Position numbers and translations under genes: made by a program
In this document: positions 10,059 to 21,873 of the stretch, piece after piece
Position numbering within the stretch: position 1 is the first letter of the stretch
How the letters are laid out: each line of letters begins with the position of its first letter
Notes under the pieces: generated by a model
Seen by the model: the letters and a program-made list of their open reading frames with translations, nothing else
Told to the model about the DNA's origin: nothing
Database searches by the model: none
Source of the DNA: Lycium barbarum
Taxonomy: Eukaryota; Streptophyta; Magnoliopsida; Solanales; Solanaceae
Length of the DNA stretch: 64,000 bases
Direction of reading: 5' to 3'
Assembly: GCF_019175385.1 (NCBI RefSeq)
Contig: NC_083337.1
Span: 42,880,938 to 42,944,937 of the forward strand

Positions 10059-12530
10059 CTATTTCTGAGCAAAGGAGCATTTGGATAGCTTTACGTACAA
10101 TCCATGCTCCCGCAACCGAGCTAGGACTTTCCTTAGGTGCTCCAGGTGTTCGCCTAACGTTTTGCTGTACACCACAATGTCGTCCAGGTATACCACCACA
10201 AATTCATCAATGTATTCTCGAAAGACCTGGTTCATTAGAGTGCAAAACGTGGCTGGAGCATTGGTCAGACTGAACGGCATGACCAGGAAGTCGAACGAGC
10301 CATATCTTGTCACACATGTCGTCTTGGACTCGTCTCCTTCCGCAATGCGGACTTGCCAATAACATGTTTTCAGGTCTATTTTGGTGAACACTGTGGCACC
10401 GCCCAGTCTGTCAAACGAGTCCGCCATCAGTGGTATGGGGTACTTGTTCTTCACGGTGATCTTGTTGAGGGCCCTATAGTCAACACAAAGCCTTAGGGTG
10501 CCATCGTGTTTCTTTTGGAATAGTACAGGTGACCCATAAGGAGACTTGGAGGGCACGATGATCCCCGTGTCCAGCATCTCCGTCAACTGTCTCCGAAACT
10601 CGGTGAGTTCGGGTTGTGACATTCTGTAGGGTGCCCGGGCAGGTGGCTTCGCGCCCGGCACTAATGCAATTTCATGATCGACCGTCCGCCTAGGCGGGAG
10701 TCGTTTCGACATATCTTGCGGCATGACATCCTCAAATTCCTTCATGAGCTCCTTCACGGGCATTGGAATGGGACCCGAAGAACGCTCAATCTCTTCAATG
10801 CAAAGGGTAGCTAGGAACGTGGGTTCTTGTCGATGGACCCTCTTCTTCAGCTGCAATGCAGAGATGTTTCCTGAAGCCATCTTTATGGTTGTGCATGGGA
10901 CAATGCAGGGTTTGGCCCCGTTTGCTCCCATCATCAGAAGCACATCCGCGTAGGGTATGGGAATGATGTTAGTTTGTCTCATGAATTCCAACCCCACTAT
11001 CAAGTCGAAGTCATCAATGATCACTACCCGAAGGTCGAACTTGCCTTCATAAGGACCCATCTTTACCGGCACTCCTTTGGCTATCCCACCCACCAATTGG
11101 GGCGGTGAGTTGATAGCTTTGACACGACCTTTACCCTTTCTAACAACTAGACCAAGGCGTTCTACTTCTGTGGTGGCCAGATAATTGTGCATAGCACCTG
11201 TGTCTATCATGGCCTTAATAGGTTTGCCATTTACTCTCAAGTCGACAAACATCAGGGTCTTCTCCTTGCTGGGAGGAGGCTCGTTGCCTGCCTTTGTCTT
11301 TCCCCTCTTGGCAGTCGAGCTTGGCTCTTTCTTTTTGCATATGCCGACCCTGGTGCCCTCTACAGCGTTGGAAATGGAACAAACAAGTGCATTGAAGGCA
11401 CCTATTGGTTCTGTCTGATCCGCATCATCCTCATCATCGTCCGTCCCATCATCTAGAATTTGATGGGCATTCATCTGTGCCTGTGGGCATTCATTGTTCC
11501 AATGTGGTCCGCCGCAATGACGACATCCTGAGGGGGGCTTCCGCCCCCGATCATTATTATGAGATGCAGCACTATTGCTGCCTGAGGAGGAACCTTTAGA
11601 TTTGGTCACACTACGATCTCCCCCACTTCGGCTGGGGCCAGCATTGTAGGATTGGCCCCCTTTGAATCCCCCACGGGCTGGTGGTTGAGGTCTATCCTTT
11701 CGAGCATCCACTTGGTAGTCACTGAGGCATTCCGCATCTTGGATAGCTTTGGGCAAGGAATCCACCCTTTGTCTTTGTATTTCCATACGGGCATAGGGTT
11801 TCAAACCTTCCATGAACGTGAAAAGCTTGTCCTTGTCGCCCATGTCCCTTATGTTCAACATGAGTGCAGAGAACTCGCGGACATAATCTCGGACTGACTT
11901 CGTTTGCCTGAGTTCCCGAAGTTTCCTCCGTGCATTATACTCGACGTTCTCGGGGAAGAACTGTAAACAAATTGCTGCTTTTAGTTCTTCCCATGTCTCA
12001 AGAGCATCCTCACCTGCCTTGATAGCTTCATATTTCACACGCCACCAGAGTTTGGCGTCGCCTTGTAAATACATGGCAGAAGTTGCTACCTTCTTGGGCT
12101 CCTCCAATTCTCCCACAGCGTCGAAGTACTGCTCGATGTCAAAGATTAAATTTTCCACTTCTTTGGCGTTTCGAGCACCCTGATAGGGCTTTGGTTCAGG
12201 AATCTTGAGTTTCTGGGGTGCCGCGGCAATGTTTGCCGCGCCCCCAATAGGATTTCCCCCTCCTCGGAGTAGGCCCTGTAAGGCAGCGTTGACAACATTG
12301 ACCTGATTAGTCATGTTGTCGATGGTTACTTGCATGGCAGTCATTCTATCTGCCTCCTGAGTCCTATGGGCCAGGTCTTCATCTCTTTGTGCGGCAGCCG
12401 TCTGTGCGGCTGCATCAGTGTCAGTGGGAATATTCACAATGTCTTGTTCGGCCTGCCGCATCCAGCGGTCCAGGTCCTCCACCCTTTCGGTCACGGGTCG
12501 AAATCTATTGACCGCAGTTTCCAAAATCAA
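10059..12530 (-). pseudogene. H gag-protease-RT
   Basis: An 823-codon open frame with no convincing Met start. It remains open upstream to the junction at 12542, so the true gag start is lost. Residues ~105-275 are the gag capsid region ([24 protein letters not shown]). One zinc knuckle, [13 protein letters not shown], is at ~336-348. An acidic run follows. The protease has IDTGAMHNY at ~442-450. RT runs from ~610, with [12 protein letters not shown] and the active site YLDD at ~781-784. The frame ends at AQK-stop (TAG), just before IDFLGH. Typical chromovirus polyproteins read straight through here, so the stop is damage. Gag, protease and RT would act in cytoplasmic particles and reverse transcription. 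Confidence 0.88.
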
Positions 12531-12819
12531 GAAGCGGTCACGATGGTATCTTGGTTCATGTTAGAGACTTTGCAGACAGTGTTTTGGGCATGGTGTGTCG
12601 AGATGTCGGCAGTGTCTATAGCAGTCGTGTAGATCTGTTGATTCATCTGTATTCTTCACGAAAGGTTTTACCGAGTTTACGATAATTTGATAGCAAGCAT
12701 GAAATGAATGGTTTATGGGCTCAAGTAAGGATAATAGAGGCGAAATGAATAGCATGGTGATGCTTGGTCAGGCAGAGCATTGGTTGTTGGTCGCGGTCCT
12801 TCGGTTTGGGTCATGACAT

Positions 12820-13167
12820 GGGCCATTCAAAGTTCTTGAAATAATCAATAACATTGCCTGCAAGATTGACTTTCCAAGTGAGTATAATTTTCATAATGTT
12901 TTCAATGTAAGTGATCTTTCCTCTGGTGTTGTAGGTATGAATTTACATTCGAGCACGAATCTTCTCCAAGAAGGGGAGGAAGATATGAACTCAACAAGCA
13001 TAAGGCCATGCACTAGGAGTCAAGCAAGAGAACTTCAAGAGTTGCAAGCCTTGTTCATGCAGAGGAAGCCTTGGAAAAGATTGGAGAGAAGACCTCCCGA
13101 ATTCACAACATTTGGGAGTTGGAATTGGAAGATTTGTAAAGTGGCTGGATGCGCAGAATGGCTATAA
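12820..13167 (+). pseudogene. Gypsy pol 3' end (integrase C-terminus), right copy
   Basis: The same reading frame as at 4792-5139, starting GPFKVLEIINN after the LTR end at 12818 and stopping at 13167. It differs from the left copy by a handful of substitutions (for example N-to-S-type changes around TSIRPCTRSQ, and MQRK for MKRK), and none breaks the frame. It has the same truncated content, only the integrase C-terminal strands and tail, and cannot be functional alone. The LTR fragment before it (12543-12818) is the 3' end of the 2707-4790 LTR type. Confidence 0.75.
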
Positions 13168-14084
13168 GTGTAGCTATGGGGCTAAAATTGCAGTTGGAGG
13201 TCATATTTGCAAATTATGAGGTTAGAACGGCAATTTGAGGTCATAATTGCAAGTTATCAGACTTTTGATGCAATTGAAGACCCGTGTGGGTAATTTTGCA
13301 AAAGAGCCACTTTAGGGCCCTTTGGTGTAATATGCACTAGTATTAATATGGCACTTAGCATTCATTTCATGGTTAGCCTGAATTTTGTGTGAACTCACAT
13401 ATTGAGAGATTTTAGTTAATAGATAGTTTGTTTGGTTACCTACACTAAGTGTGATTTCATTATTGCAAATTGAATTGCTTATCCATTGAATTCATCTAGA
13501 TTGCTCATATGTGGATTCTAATTGAGTCTGCTAATTGATTCAAATTGCTTTGGTTCTTCGATTGAATTCAAAATAGGAGGGTCTAAGTTTCATAGACTTA
13601 GATTTGCCTATAGGATTCATTTCCAATTAGGTCAAGTATCTATCCACTAATCTCCATAATCCCCAATTTTTCATCAATCTTTTGTTTTCCTTTGTTTTTG
13701 TGTAATTCTTAGAGTTTCCCTAGGCTGATTGTTAGCCTAGTTAGTTGGGGGTTTTCTTTGATAGTTTGTCCCAGCTTCTTATTCTTAATTATTCATCCTC
13801 CTACTCTTTTTCTTCTTCATGGGAATGGATATTGGGTATTTTATAAACTCCTTTTGTGCTACGCCTATGGTGAGGTGACTTGTTCCTTATATTTCCATAT
13901 GTGTAGATTATCCATATATGTTCCTGTATCCCCACACACAGGCCTATTTACTCTGATCGAGGACTATTGTTGGGGACCCAATCTTTTTTTCATTTGTTTC
14001 GTGCCTTCTAATCTAGATTCAAAATGTATTTTCCATTCCGGGTGCTGCTTGATCCTTTGATTTACCCTGACTTCTCTAGCTATA
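13168..14084 (+). other. Noncoding 3' flank of the truncated gypsy, right copy
   Basis: Parallel to 5140-6055. It ends in CTATA (14080-14084), directly before the E terminus, and this is the likely left target-site copy of E. The matching right-hand copy was not found because the other end of E is truncated. Confidence 0.45.
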
Positions 14085-16211
14085 TGTCACGACCCCAAAT
14101 TCAGAGCCGTGAAGGCACCTACCCCCCACCCCGTAGGCGAACCATCCACAACCGATTAATTAACTCAAACAAGTTTAGAAGGTGGAAAGAACAAGAGAAC
14201 AATTTTTCAAGTCTTAATAATATCTCATGATACGTAGGAGAATAATTACAAGCATCCCAAAATCGGGTGTCATAGTACAAGAACTCCTAAGATGGAACAC
14301 TGTCCGAATGAGAAAAGATAGAAATAAGTAAATAAAAAAGAATCTGGTTCCATGGATCAGCCAACAGCTCACCCCGAATCCTTCAAAAGCACTCCTTAAC
14401 AGACTATGAAGTTTCGAGCTCCGCTCATGCTAGGAACTGAACTTGAACTCAAAAAGGGGTTAGCATGTGTAGAGTAAGTACGAGAATTTAATGCGTACTC
14501 AACAGCTTCATTGACCTACCCTAAACTAAACTGGTGACGAGGATTTATCTTATGAATGCTTAGTTCACACTAAGCCACGATTAGTCCAACATCACAACAT
14601 AATAAGTTACAAGCCTAAGTATGCGAATCCTCCAAGTTCACAAGTATTCAAATTGTCATTTAAGTGGGATAAGTACATTTCAATCAACAATTCAAGTAAG
14701 TCCCCCAACGAGGAGTTCTTAAAAAGATATCATATGTGAATGCATAGAAATGCAAGGCCTTTCCATCGCTGATACACACACGCTCCGTAATATGGAATAC
14801 CTGACCCATGGGGCGAGGTCCATATACCACCCCGAATCATTTTCCATCGGGTTCTTAGCCACCTCAGGCTTCCAACCTTTATAGTTAGACAATTAGGCTC
14901 ACATTACCTATGTCTAGGCAATAGTTTCAGATGACATATACTTAGCTAATTAGGCTCACATTACCTGTCTTTAGCCAATTTGGCTCCTTACATTCGCATC
15001 ACTCTATCCGGAACCATTTCTCGTCGGACATCACATATGTATCCTCAAGTGTAATAAGCATAAGATACCATATGAAAGCAAAACATAACATTCAGACCGA
15101 ACTTCTAGACAATTCCCATAACATGGCACCTGTACCCAATACAAGTGCTCGTTACCTCACATGTATCGGTACCCCCTTAATTTCATAATTGCACCCTCTT
15201 TATTAGTTTATTTTAACCAACCACGCGCTTTATATAGGGTCAAGTGAGGTCTAAATTGCCTGATTAAGAGTCCGACACCTACAACGAAGCCTTGCCTTTT
15301 CGTAGATCCTCTGTATGTTCCCAATCTGATCTAATACTAATTCTACATTAGCACACGAGCCCGCAGACACCCATATTGCTATGATCTGGTTCCAAACACA
15401 AAACGTCACCCAAAAAGGCAATCCCAAGCCCTGAAGGGAAAAGCTTTAATTTCAGTCTTAAATCAGTTTACCCATGTCTCATTTAACCTATATCCCAAAA
15501 ATTAGTCAAACCCGTCATCAAATGATCTACCAATTCCAAAGAATCCATATTTTCAACTTAGCGTTCTTGAATCCTAATCCTTTACCCAAATCATGATTTC
15601 TAATAAGATATTCCATAGTAAACCAAGCTATAATGGTAAAAGGAAGGTTAGAAACTTACTCCTGCAAAGAGTCTTGAAGAACCCTTCCAAAATATCCCAA
15701 ATCCGAGGTATAGAGCGCAAAATATGAAATGAAATGTCCAAAATTTGAAATGGGGTTTAAGTTTTTGCCCAGCTATACCCTTCTTCACGATCGCAGGTCC
15801 AACCGTTGCGATCGCTGGATCTCGAGGGCTTACCCTTCGGGATCGTGAACCTAGGCATTGCGACCTCCATGACCAAACAGGCAGTAGCTAGCAATCATGG
15901 CTGGTGCCACGCGATCGTGATGAATAACACCAACAACAGCACACTAGAAAAATCTAGTGTGTACCTAACATGGAATCAACCCTTAGAATTCATCCATAAC
16001 CCCCCGAACACAAACCAAATACACATTTCAGTCATAAAACATAATGTAAACCTGCTCGCACACACAAAACGATCACATGGGTTAGTCTTGACCGATGTTG
16101 ACCGTGGTCAACTCCAAATCACTTCAAAAACCACAATCCCAACAAAAGGTCCAAAATATCCCCTAGTCCCTTGGGAACCGAACCATCGACTTGACTAAGT
16201 CATAAATCACA
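14085..16211 (-). mobile_element. E 3' LTR
   Basis: On the left it starts TGTCACGACCCC (reverse complement of the LTR end). It aligns over its length with the E 5' LTR (51959-52438 and 54907-56758), including CGATCGC-rich palindromic sequence around 15780-15920 and a donor-like TAAGTTTCTAACC near 15650. About 230 bp present in the other LTR near 55490-55700 are absent here. The right limit (TGTGATTT at 16211, minus strand) is a guess. The 130-codon plus ORF at 15806 overlaps the palindromic region and has no protein signature. Confidence 0.7.
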
Positions 16212-16336
16212 TTCCAGACCTAGCGAAATAAATGAAAGTTTGAAGAAGTCTCGTTTACCCCTGATCTTGACTTTGGTGGACCATTCTCATTTCTTAGCTT
16301 AAGAATTTCCAAAATATCCCTTTTTTAACCCAAAAC

Positions 16337-17245
16337 TCATCCTATTGTCTCGGGAATCGTGCAACCATCCTTGCAAGTCAAAATGGAAATCGACTCTTCC
16401 TCAAAAGTCAAGTTCTCATTAAGCAACACTGAATCCCATTGAATTACATGAAAACCATTCGAATGGTACTTCTTGAGCATTAAAACACCCTCATCATCAA
16501 GAATATCCTCCTTGGCCTTTCTTTGCAACACTTTGTCGTGAATCTGACACAATTTCACATTCTTAAACTGTTGACCCCAATCTGCTCCAATAAGGAGGAT
16601 TGTGCCTCCACACAAGGTAGAACCTTTCCAGGTTCCAAAATATCAAGTCTCAGCATACTATTTGCCAAAGACTGAACATCCATATCCAACGGATGCTCTC
16701 CTATGTGCAACTAAACTAGGCTACCCATAGTCACCGCCTTCCAACTCAAGGAAATCACTCTACAAAACCACTCTACAAAACGCCGATAGTAAATAGCGAG
16801 GCCAATGAAACTCCAAATCTTGATAACCGAAGTAGGTCTAACGCAATCGAGAACCACTTCGATCTTCTTAGGATCCGCCATAATACCATCTTTAGACACT
16901 ACATGTCCCAAGAACGCCATAGAACTGAGCCAAAACTCACACTTTGGAAACATAGCATAGAGTCGCTTCTCCTTCAGAATATTTAAATACTGCTCGTGCT
17001 CTTCTCTACTACGAGAGTAAATTAAAATATCATAGACGAAGACAATCACAAGAGAATCCATGTATATCCTGAAGACATCGTTCATAAAATCCATAAATGC
17101 TTCTAGGGCATTGGTCAACCTAAAAGACATGACTAAACCTCATAGTGACCATGAACAGTTCTGAAGCCGTCTTAGAGATATTGTCTGTCCTAATCTTTAA
17201 CTGGTAATAACCAAATCTCAAATCAATCTTAGAGAAGATCGATGT
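16337..17245 (-). pseudogene. E pol, downstream part: RT palm and thumb, then deleted
   Basis: This continues the E RT after the B insertion. IFSKIDLRFGYYQLKI leads into SFRLTNALEAFMDFMN and ILIYSRSREEHEQYL, with FLGHVVSKDG and YYRRFVEWF in the thumb. The catalytic motif reads FVYDIL where FIDDIL is expected, so the first active-site Asp is Tyr. RNase H is almost entirely missing: the frame jumps to the linker segment SLANSMLRLDILEPGKV. A short piece of the pre-integrase region follows (ILDDEGVLML), then a fragment near the chromodomain (NENLTFEEESISIL). Integrase is gone and several frames are used. The motif set is Tekay-like, so this is an old, internally deleted relative of B. Confidence 0.8.
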
Positions 17246-17641
17246 TGTTACACCTCGAAAAATTTTCCGTTGGTACGCAAGAGAATGAACTAATGATGAA
17301 TATGAGTGCATGATGTCCATGAGCAAGAAACGACGTTTGATGACCTTAGGATAGATTTCGAAAGTATCCGATGTGAGACGTGGAAGTTGGCTAAGTTAAG
17401 ATGAGATACAATGTGAGCAATGCATGTGCATGGACGGGGGTGATTAAAATGAGAAGTCTAAGAAATATGGGAAGTTGCAGAATTGCAACTGCCCAGTGGT
17501 CGTAAATCGTAAAATATGGACCGTAAATTGCAATACGGTCCGTAAACTGGCAGTCGTAAACTGCCATGCAAGGTTTCAACTTTCTGCCAGCCGAGGAAAT
17601 GGTTAAATACGACCTGGTGGACGGACCGTAAAGTTATTTAC
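17246..17641 (+). mobile_element. B 5' LTR, first 396 bp
   Basis: Starts TGTTACACCTCG and matches 46934-47330. From about 17505 it carries repeated CCGTAAA / TACGGTCCGTAAA palindromic words. It is interrupted by D after TTTAC (17637-17641). The uninterrupted B 3' LTR reads GATTTACGGCCC at this point. Confidence 0.9.
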
Positions 17642-20600
17642 TGTCACGACCCAACCCCGTAGGCCGCGACTGGCACCCTACTTAGGCACCCCAAACAGAC
17701 TCACAAACCAGATCATCATATTCAGACTCATTCAGACTTAACATACGTTATTCGAACTGAAAACTAATAGCAGACGTTACACAAGCATTGAACAAACACT
17801 TATCTTAAGCGGTCGCCCGTGCAGGACAGTCATATCAAAATCAGAAAGGTGGCGGAATATACATCGCCCAAATGCACACACACACACGTACAAACTTATG
17901 GGCCGTCTTGGCCATAATAGCATACGGGCCGCTTAAGAACGTAAAACAGAACCACATACGAACACACCGGACCCACGACCCACAAATATGACTACAGGCC
18001 TCTAAAACAAAACAGAACATACGAACATATGACGGGACAGGGCCCCGCCGTACCCACACAGCCACAAATGCACAGAATCCACACACAGCAAAAGGTATGT
18101 ACCAAAGGTTAAGCTCCGGATCAAGGGGAGCTCGCCCAAAATAGCAGAATAGGTAGCCTAAACCGGAGGATCACCCAAACGAGCTTCTATACCTGCGGGC
18201 ATGAAACGCAGCCCCCCCGAAGAACAGGGGGTCAGTACGGGAGAAGTACTGAGTATGTAAAGCAGAAGGTACAGAAATCACAATCCTAACTGGAGTCAGA
18301 AGGAACAAACACAAACGTCAAAGTAGCAAATCAAGCCTGTACGGAAGATAAATGTACAAATTCAAATAAAAAATCATGTATAGGGCTTAGGAACGTGGTC
18401 ACCCCCGACGCTGGTGCCACAACACATCATACTCCAGAAGTTTTTTTCAAATCTCCGTACAGTCTCCAGACAAATCGTATCACACACATACCACATCATC
18501 AGAACATATCAAATGCCATATCACATCATAACTCCATAGACGGTAACCGGCCCTATGGCGAGGCCTCGGAAACCATAACACATCATACTTCCGAATATGG
18601 TATAGCACGTACGAGCACAAAGCCGGCTCGGGTACCGACGAACGAAATCATAGCGAATGGCACGAACGGAGTAGTGCAGAAACCATATGCATATCAAAAG
18701 TAATTTACAAGACTCGACATATAATTACATATAGGCATATACCGACGCCAGAAGGCTCGGGGTAGGAGTCAGGGCGATCAAAATTTATATATGGAAGTTA
18801 CGAAGTTCCAAACTGCAAAACCTTTGAAAAGCAATTCACAGATCATTTTCCGAAAATCTAACATCATTCATAGTACAAAACGTTCAATAACGATACAGGA
18901 AATTTCAAACGGACCTTTGAGTCATAGGCAAATGATTACTGTTCATATCGAACGAAAATGAGCCAAACAACCAAATAAGGGAAGCCTCGGGGCTTGCGGG
19001 CCCACCTTGAGTCAAATCGAGGCGGCGGACACAAATCACAGACTTTAGGCTCCATAAAGCCATCTACGAAAGTTTCGGAGAGATTCGGACACAATAGCAA
19101 AAGTTATGAAGGTTTGAACATTCTTTCAACCAAATGTAAGGAATAGGCTTCAATTGCGCTGAATGAATAGTAGCCAAAATTAAACTTGGATTTCCAAGAA
19201 CAGAATTATCCCCGAGGGTCCGATCTTAACCTAGTATAACTAGGACATGCCAAAAGAAGGAAAGGTAGGCTTTACATACCTGGATTGCGCCTTACGCTCG
19301 TCAAATCTCAATTCCCGTTTCGTCCAAAAACTGCAAATGGTCACTTTTACCAGTTACTATTCATGAAAGTTAATATCTTAGTCTTTGGGCTATACATGGC
19401 TACCAAAATTTCGGCAGCATTTCCCCTATAAATCTAACACCCCCGAGACTTAGCTCGGCTCAAAATACATCAACAACAACAACCCAAACATCATCAAACA
19501 ACATAAACCACAATCAAGTCATTCTAACTTTAAAGTTCTGCCTTACTACACAAGTTGACAACTTTCATTCAAACTTCACAATTCCAAACTTATGCCCACA
19601 TTATTGTATTCATTCACCCATTCAAGATTATTCAAACCCATCCCAATTACACTCCAAACAATATACAAAATTTCCCGAAGTTCATTACTTTCCATATTTC
19701 ATCCAAAACATCAAAAACTTACGGCGAACATTCTAACTCGCATTGTTTCATTCCAAATTCATTAACATCATCCATAAGTCACATTTAAAGTCTTTTAGTA
19801 TCATAGATATACAGCGATATACACGAATATGCCAAAGGTATATACTTTCCGATAATGTTCCGAAATCATTTTTCAACACCAATTCAATTCGTTAAACGAT
19901 CATTTACGTCACAAATGTCACAACGACGCAATAAACAAACTAAACAAGATCAAATTCACACTTCTTTCTCCTTCTTAGGCACACGACCACAACACCTTAT
20001 ACACACACACCCACGGTTTTCTACACACATCAAAACTACGGGATTCTCGTCTATTCTCAATCCTTAACACATTCATACCAATTCCATAACATTTGAGGGT
20101 AAAAATTCTTACCTTTTCTTGAATTTCCGACTTGCCGCAAACGCGTACCTTTCGCCAAATTAATTATACCTCGTTGAAGAGGGTCTTGAGTACTTTACAA
20201 ATATGGGAGAATCAAGATACTTGGATTAGAATCAAAGGCTTGGGATTTTTTTTTTTTTTTTGGAAAGGGGTTCGGCCGAAGGGCTCCTAGAGCTCAAAGT
20301 TGAAGTTGAAATTTTTTCTTGATAATTTCCAAGTATTACATTGATATATATATCCATATAGAGGTCATGTGCATAGCACATGACTTTTAAAAGTGGGCTT
20401 GGCCCATGCCTAGTGGCCGGCCACCCCACCTCTTTGGGCCCAAATTTTTATTTCAATTTCCTTGGCCCAATTCATTAAAAGTCCCGTTTTGTAATTCCCG
20501 AAACTAATTTCCGAAATTCCAAATTTACCCTCGGCCTTCCCCGATGTCTTAACATTAATGATTTCATAACCAACATAGTCACATCAACTAGAATCAAAAT

Positions 20601-20669
20601 ATTCCCTCATAACACACAAGTCTTAATCATTTCTTGATTTCCAATTATACGAAAACACGGGACATAACA
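17642..20669 (-). mobile_element. D 3' LTR
   Basis: On the plus strand it runs TGTCACGACCC...GACATAACA, hence TGTTATGTC...GTGACA in element orientation. From its 5' end it carries a TATA-like TATATATAT (about 20343-20352), a donor-like AAGGTAAGAATTTTT (about 20103-20117), a CAAAATTTCGGCAGC variant of the GCTGCCGAAATTTCGG block (19405 region), a second donor-like AGGTATGTAAAG (about 19269-19281), the hairpin block (18193-18251) and the fourth hairpin (18031-18049). Confidence 0.92.
18193..18251 (-). other. LTR hairpin block, copy 3 (D 3' LTR)
   Basis: Stem 1 is CAGTAC-7 nt-GTACTG. Stem 2 is CCCCC...GGGGG, replacing the CGTCC...GGACG pair seen in A and B, so both arms changed together. Stem 3 is CTGCG-9 nt-CGCAG. 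The fourth hairpin is at 18031-18049 (GGCGGG-7 nt-CCCGTC on the element strand, one G-U pair). Confidence 0.7.
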
Positions 20670-20705
20670 TTCTCCCCCCCTTAAGAACATTCGTCCTCGA
20701 ATGTT
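20670..20705 (-). promoter_or_regulatory. D polypurine tract and upstream palindrome
   Basis: In element orientation the palindrome AACATTCGAGGACGAATGTT (20686-20705) is followed by AAGGGGGGGAGAA and then the LTR start. The purine run is the expected second-strand primer. The 8-bp inverted repeat with an AGGA centre recurs at the same place in A, B and J. Confidence 0.85.
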
Positions 20706-21004
20706 AAGTTGACCTCATGGGGCGTCATACTACTTCGGAAGGGTTCTCTTTATAGTCGTCCTTTGTTGATTTTTCCGACATGGCTTCTTCACCAACATTA
20801 TGGGGTAATTAATTTTTTTCACATCACTGATTCAAATGCCTTCTCATACCCCACCTGGTTATCGGACCATAGACTGTATTCTCGTAACAGACGAATGCTT
20901 CTCAGACATTACAATTAACATCGCTTCTAGCTACACTTCTGGGTTCCTTACCACATCGTCGTAATCTCACTTTACTTCACACCAGACACTTTATGCCAAA
21001 CAGA

Positions 21005-21380
21005 TTCAGAGCTAGGGTCGGACGCGTATAAGCATATCGGACGGATTCATAGTCAAAATCAGAGGTACGGAAGTATGTCAGACAAATCTGAGATCGGAGT
21101 CAGACATACAGAGAGGTATCCGACAGATTTGAAATCAGAATCAGATGTACAGAATTGTATCATACAGAGTCGTGATCAAAGTCAGACAGACCGAAATGTA
21201 TCAGACATACGGAGATGTATCAGACAGACGCGTGATCAAAATCAGACGCACAGAGGTGTGTCAGACAGAAACGTATTCAGAATCAGACGCACAAAAAAAT
21301 TCATCAGACGGGAACATAATCGAGCTCAGAAATACAGAGGCGTACTAGGCAGAGCCTTATCGGAATCGGGAGTGTAGAAG
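21005..21380 (-). repeat. Imperfect tandem repeats, about 48-bp unit
   Basis: Plus-strand units are built from GTATCAGACAGA, CGTGATCAAAATCAGAC and CACAGAGGTGTGTCAGAC words. The array is open in one plus frame (21075-21377), which reads as decayed 16-residue repeats such as QTRDQNQTHRGVSD. The frame runs antisense to the element and has no known match. I treat it as a DNA repeat. Confidence 0.6.
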
Positions 21381-21448
21381 TACAACAGATAGAATGTCGA
21401 ATTAGAATCAAATCGCTCCTATTAAGGCTCCAATGATTCATGAGAATT

Positions 21449-21469
21449 CCCCCCCCCCCCCCCCCCCCC
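21449..21469. repeat. Poly-C tract, 21 bases
   Basis: Homopolymer of C (G on the element strand), next to AATTC, inside the D noncoding stretch. Confidence 0.9.
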
Positions 21470-21873
21470 TTATTTTTTGTGAACTTGTTTGCCAAGTGGT
21501 CATACAAATTGTCTTGCGTGTCGCTCATCGGCTCCTTCAGAGGTTCCGCTTATTCACACTTCTTATTCTTCATCACTCACAGTATTATTCGCCTGGACTC
21601 GGCTCTTGTTCCATATGGACACCAAACGAAAATCATACACACACACATACACACACTTACTAATACCTTACTGGCGAATGTCTCAGACTGTTGTTCAAAT
21701 TCGTTCAATTTCCCAAGCGGTAGTGTACCCTTTTCTTTTTGCCCATTTAGTCCGCCTCGTTCTGCGTGACTCCTGTCAGGGCATTAATTACCCCACACAT
21801 TTTATTTTCCTTTTGGTTACTCCAAATTTCCATTCATATTTATCATACTCTCACTTGTGAAAAACTTTGCATT

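Larger units (their letters stand above)
7130..12542 (-). mobile_element. H: 5'-truncated chromovirus with a classical chromodomain
   Basis: A minus-strand Ty3/gypsy internal region in the order gag, protease, RT, RNase H, integrase, chromodomain. The left end begins TGTTACACGG, which reads as ...CCGTGTAACA in element orientation and is a plausible LTR end. The flanking ACCTC could be one half of a TSD. At the right end gag stays open up to 12542 and then jumps into the left boundary of the 2.6-kb duplication, so the 5' LTR, primer site and gag start are missing. The chromodomain sequence and short knuckle suggest a Galadriel-like clade, an assignment from memory. Confidence 0.8.
12543..15158. 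repeat. 2.6-kb duplication, right copy (empty site)
   Basis: Matches 4515-7129 from ATGGTATCTTGG to GTTACCTC. Here the E LTR continues without a break into 15159 (ACATGTATCGG). The E 5' LTR has the corresponding CGTCACTTCACAAGTATCGG near 55760, so this copy carries the pre-insertion sequence of the H site. The left edge is an abrupt junction with H gag. Confidence 0.85.

Noticed and set aside
4515..15158. The two 2.6-kb copies as LTRs of H
   Set aside because: They do not start with TG or end with CA at the right places. There is no primer site or polypurine tract at their inner edges, and they contain pieces of three unrelated elements. The right copy reads through the H site.
15806..16198. 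130-codon plus-strand ORF
   Set aside because: It lies within the E 3' LTR, antisense to the element and over palindromic CGATCGC sequence. It is not open in the other LTR and has no known domain.
21075..21377. 100-codon ORF with Gln/Arg/Asp repeats
   Set aside because: It is the translation of a decayed tandem DNA repeat on the strand opposite to D and has no protein signature.
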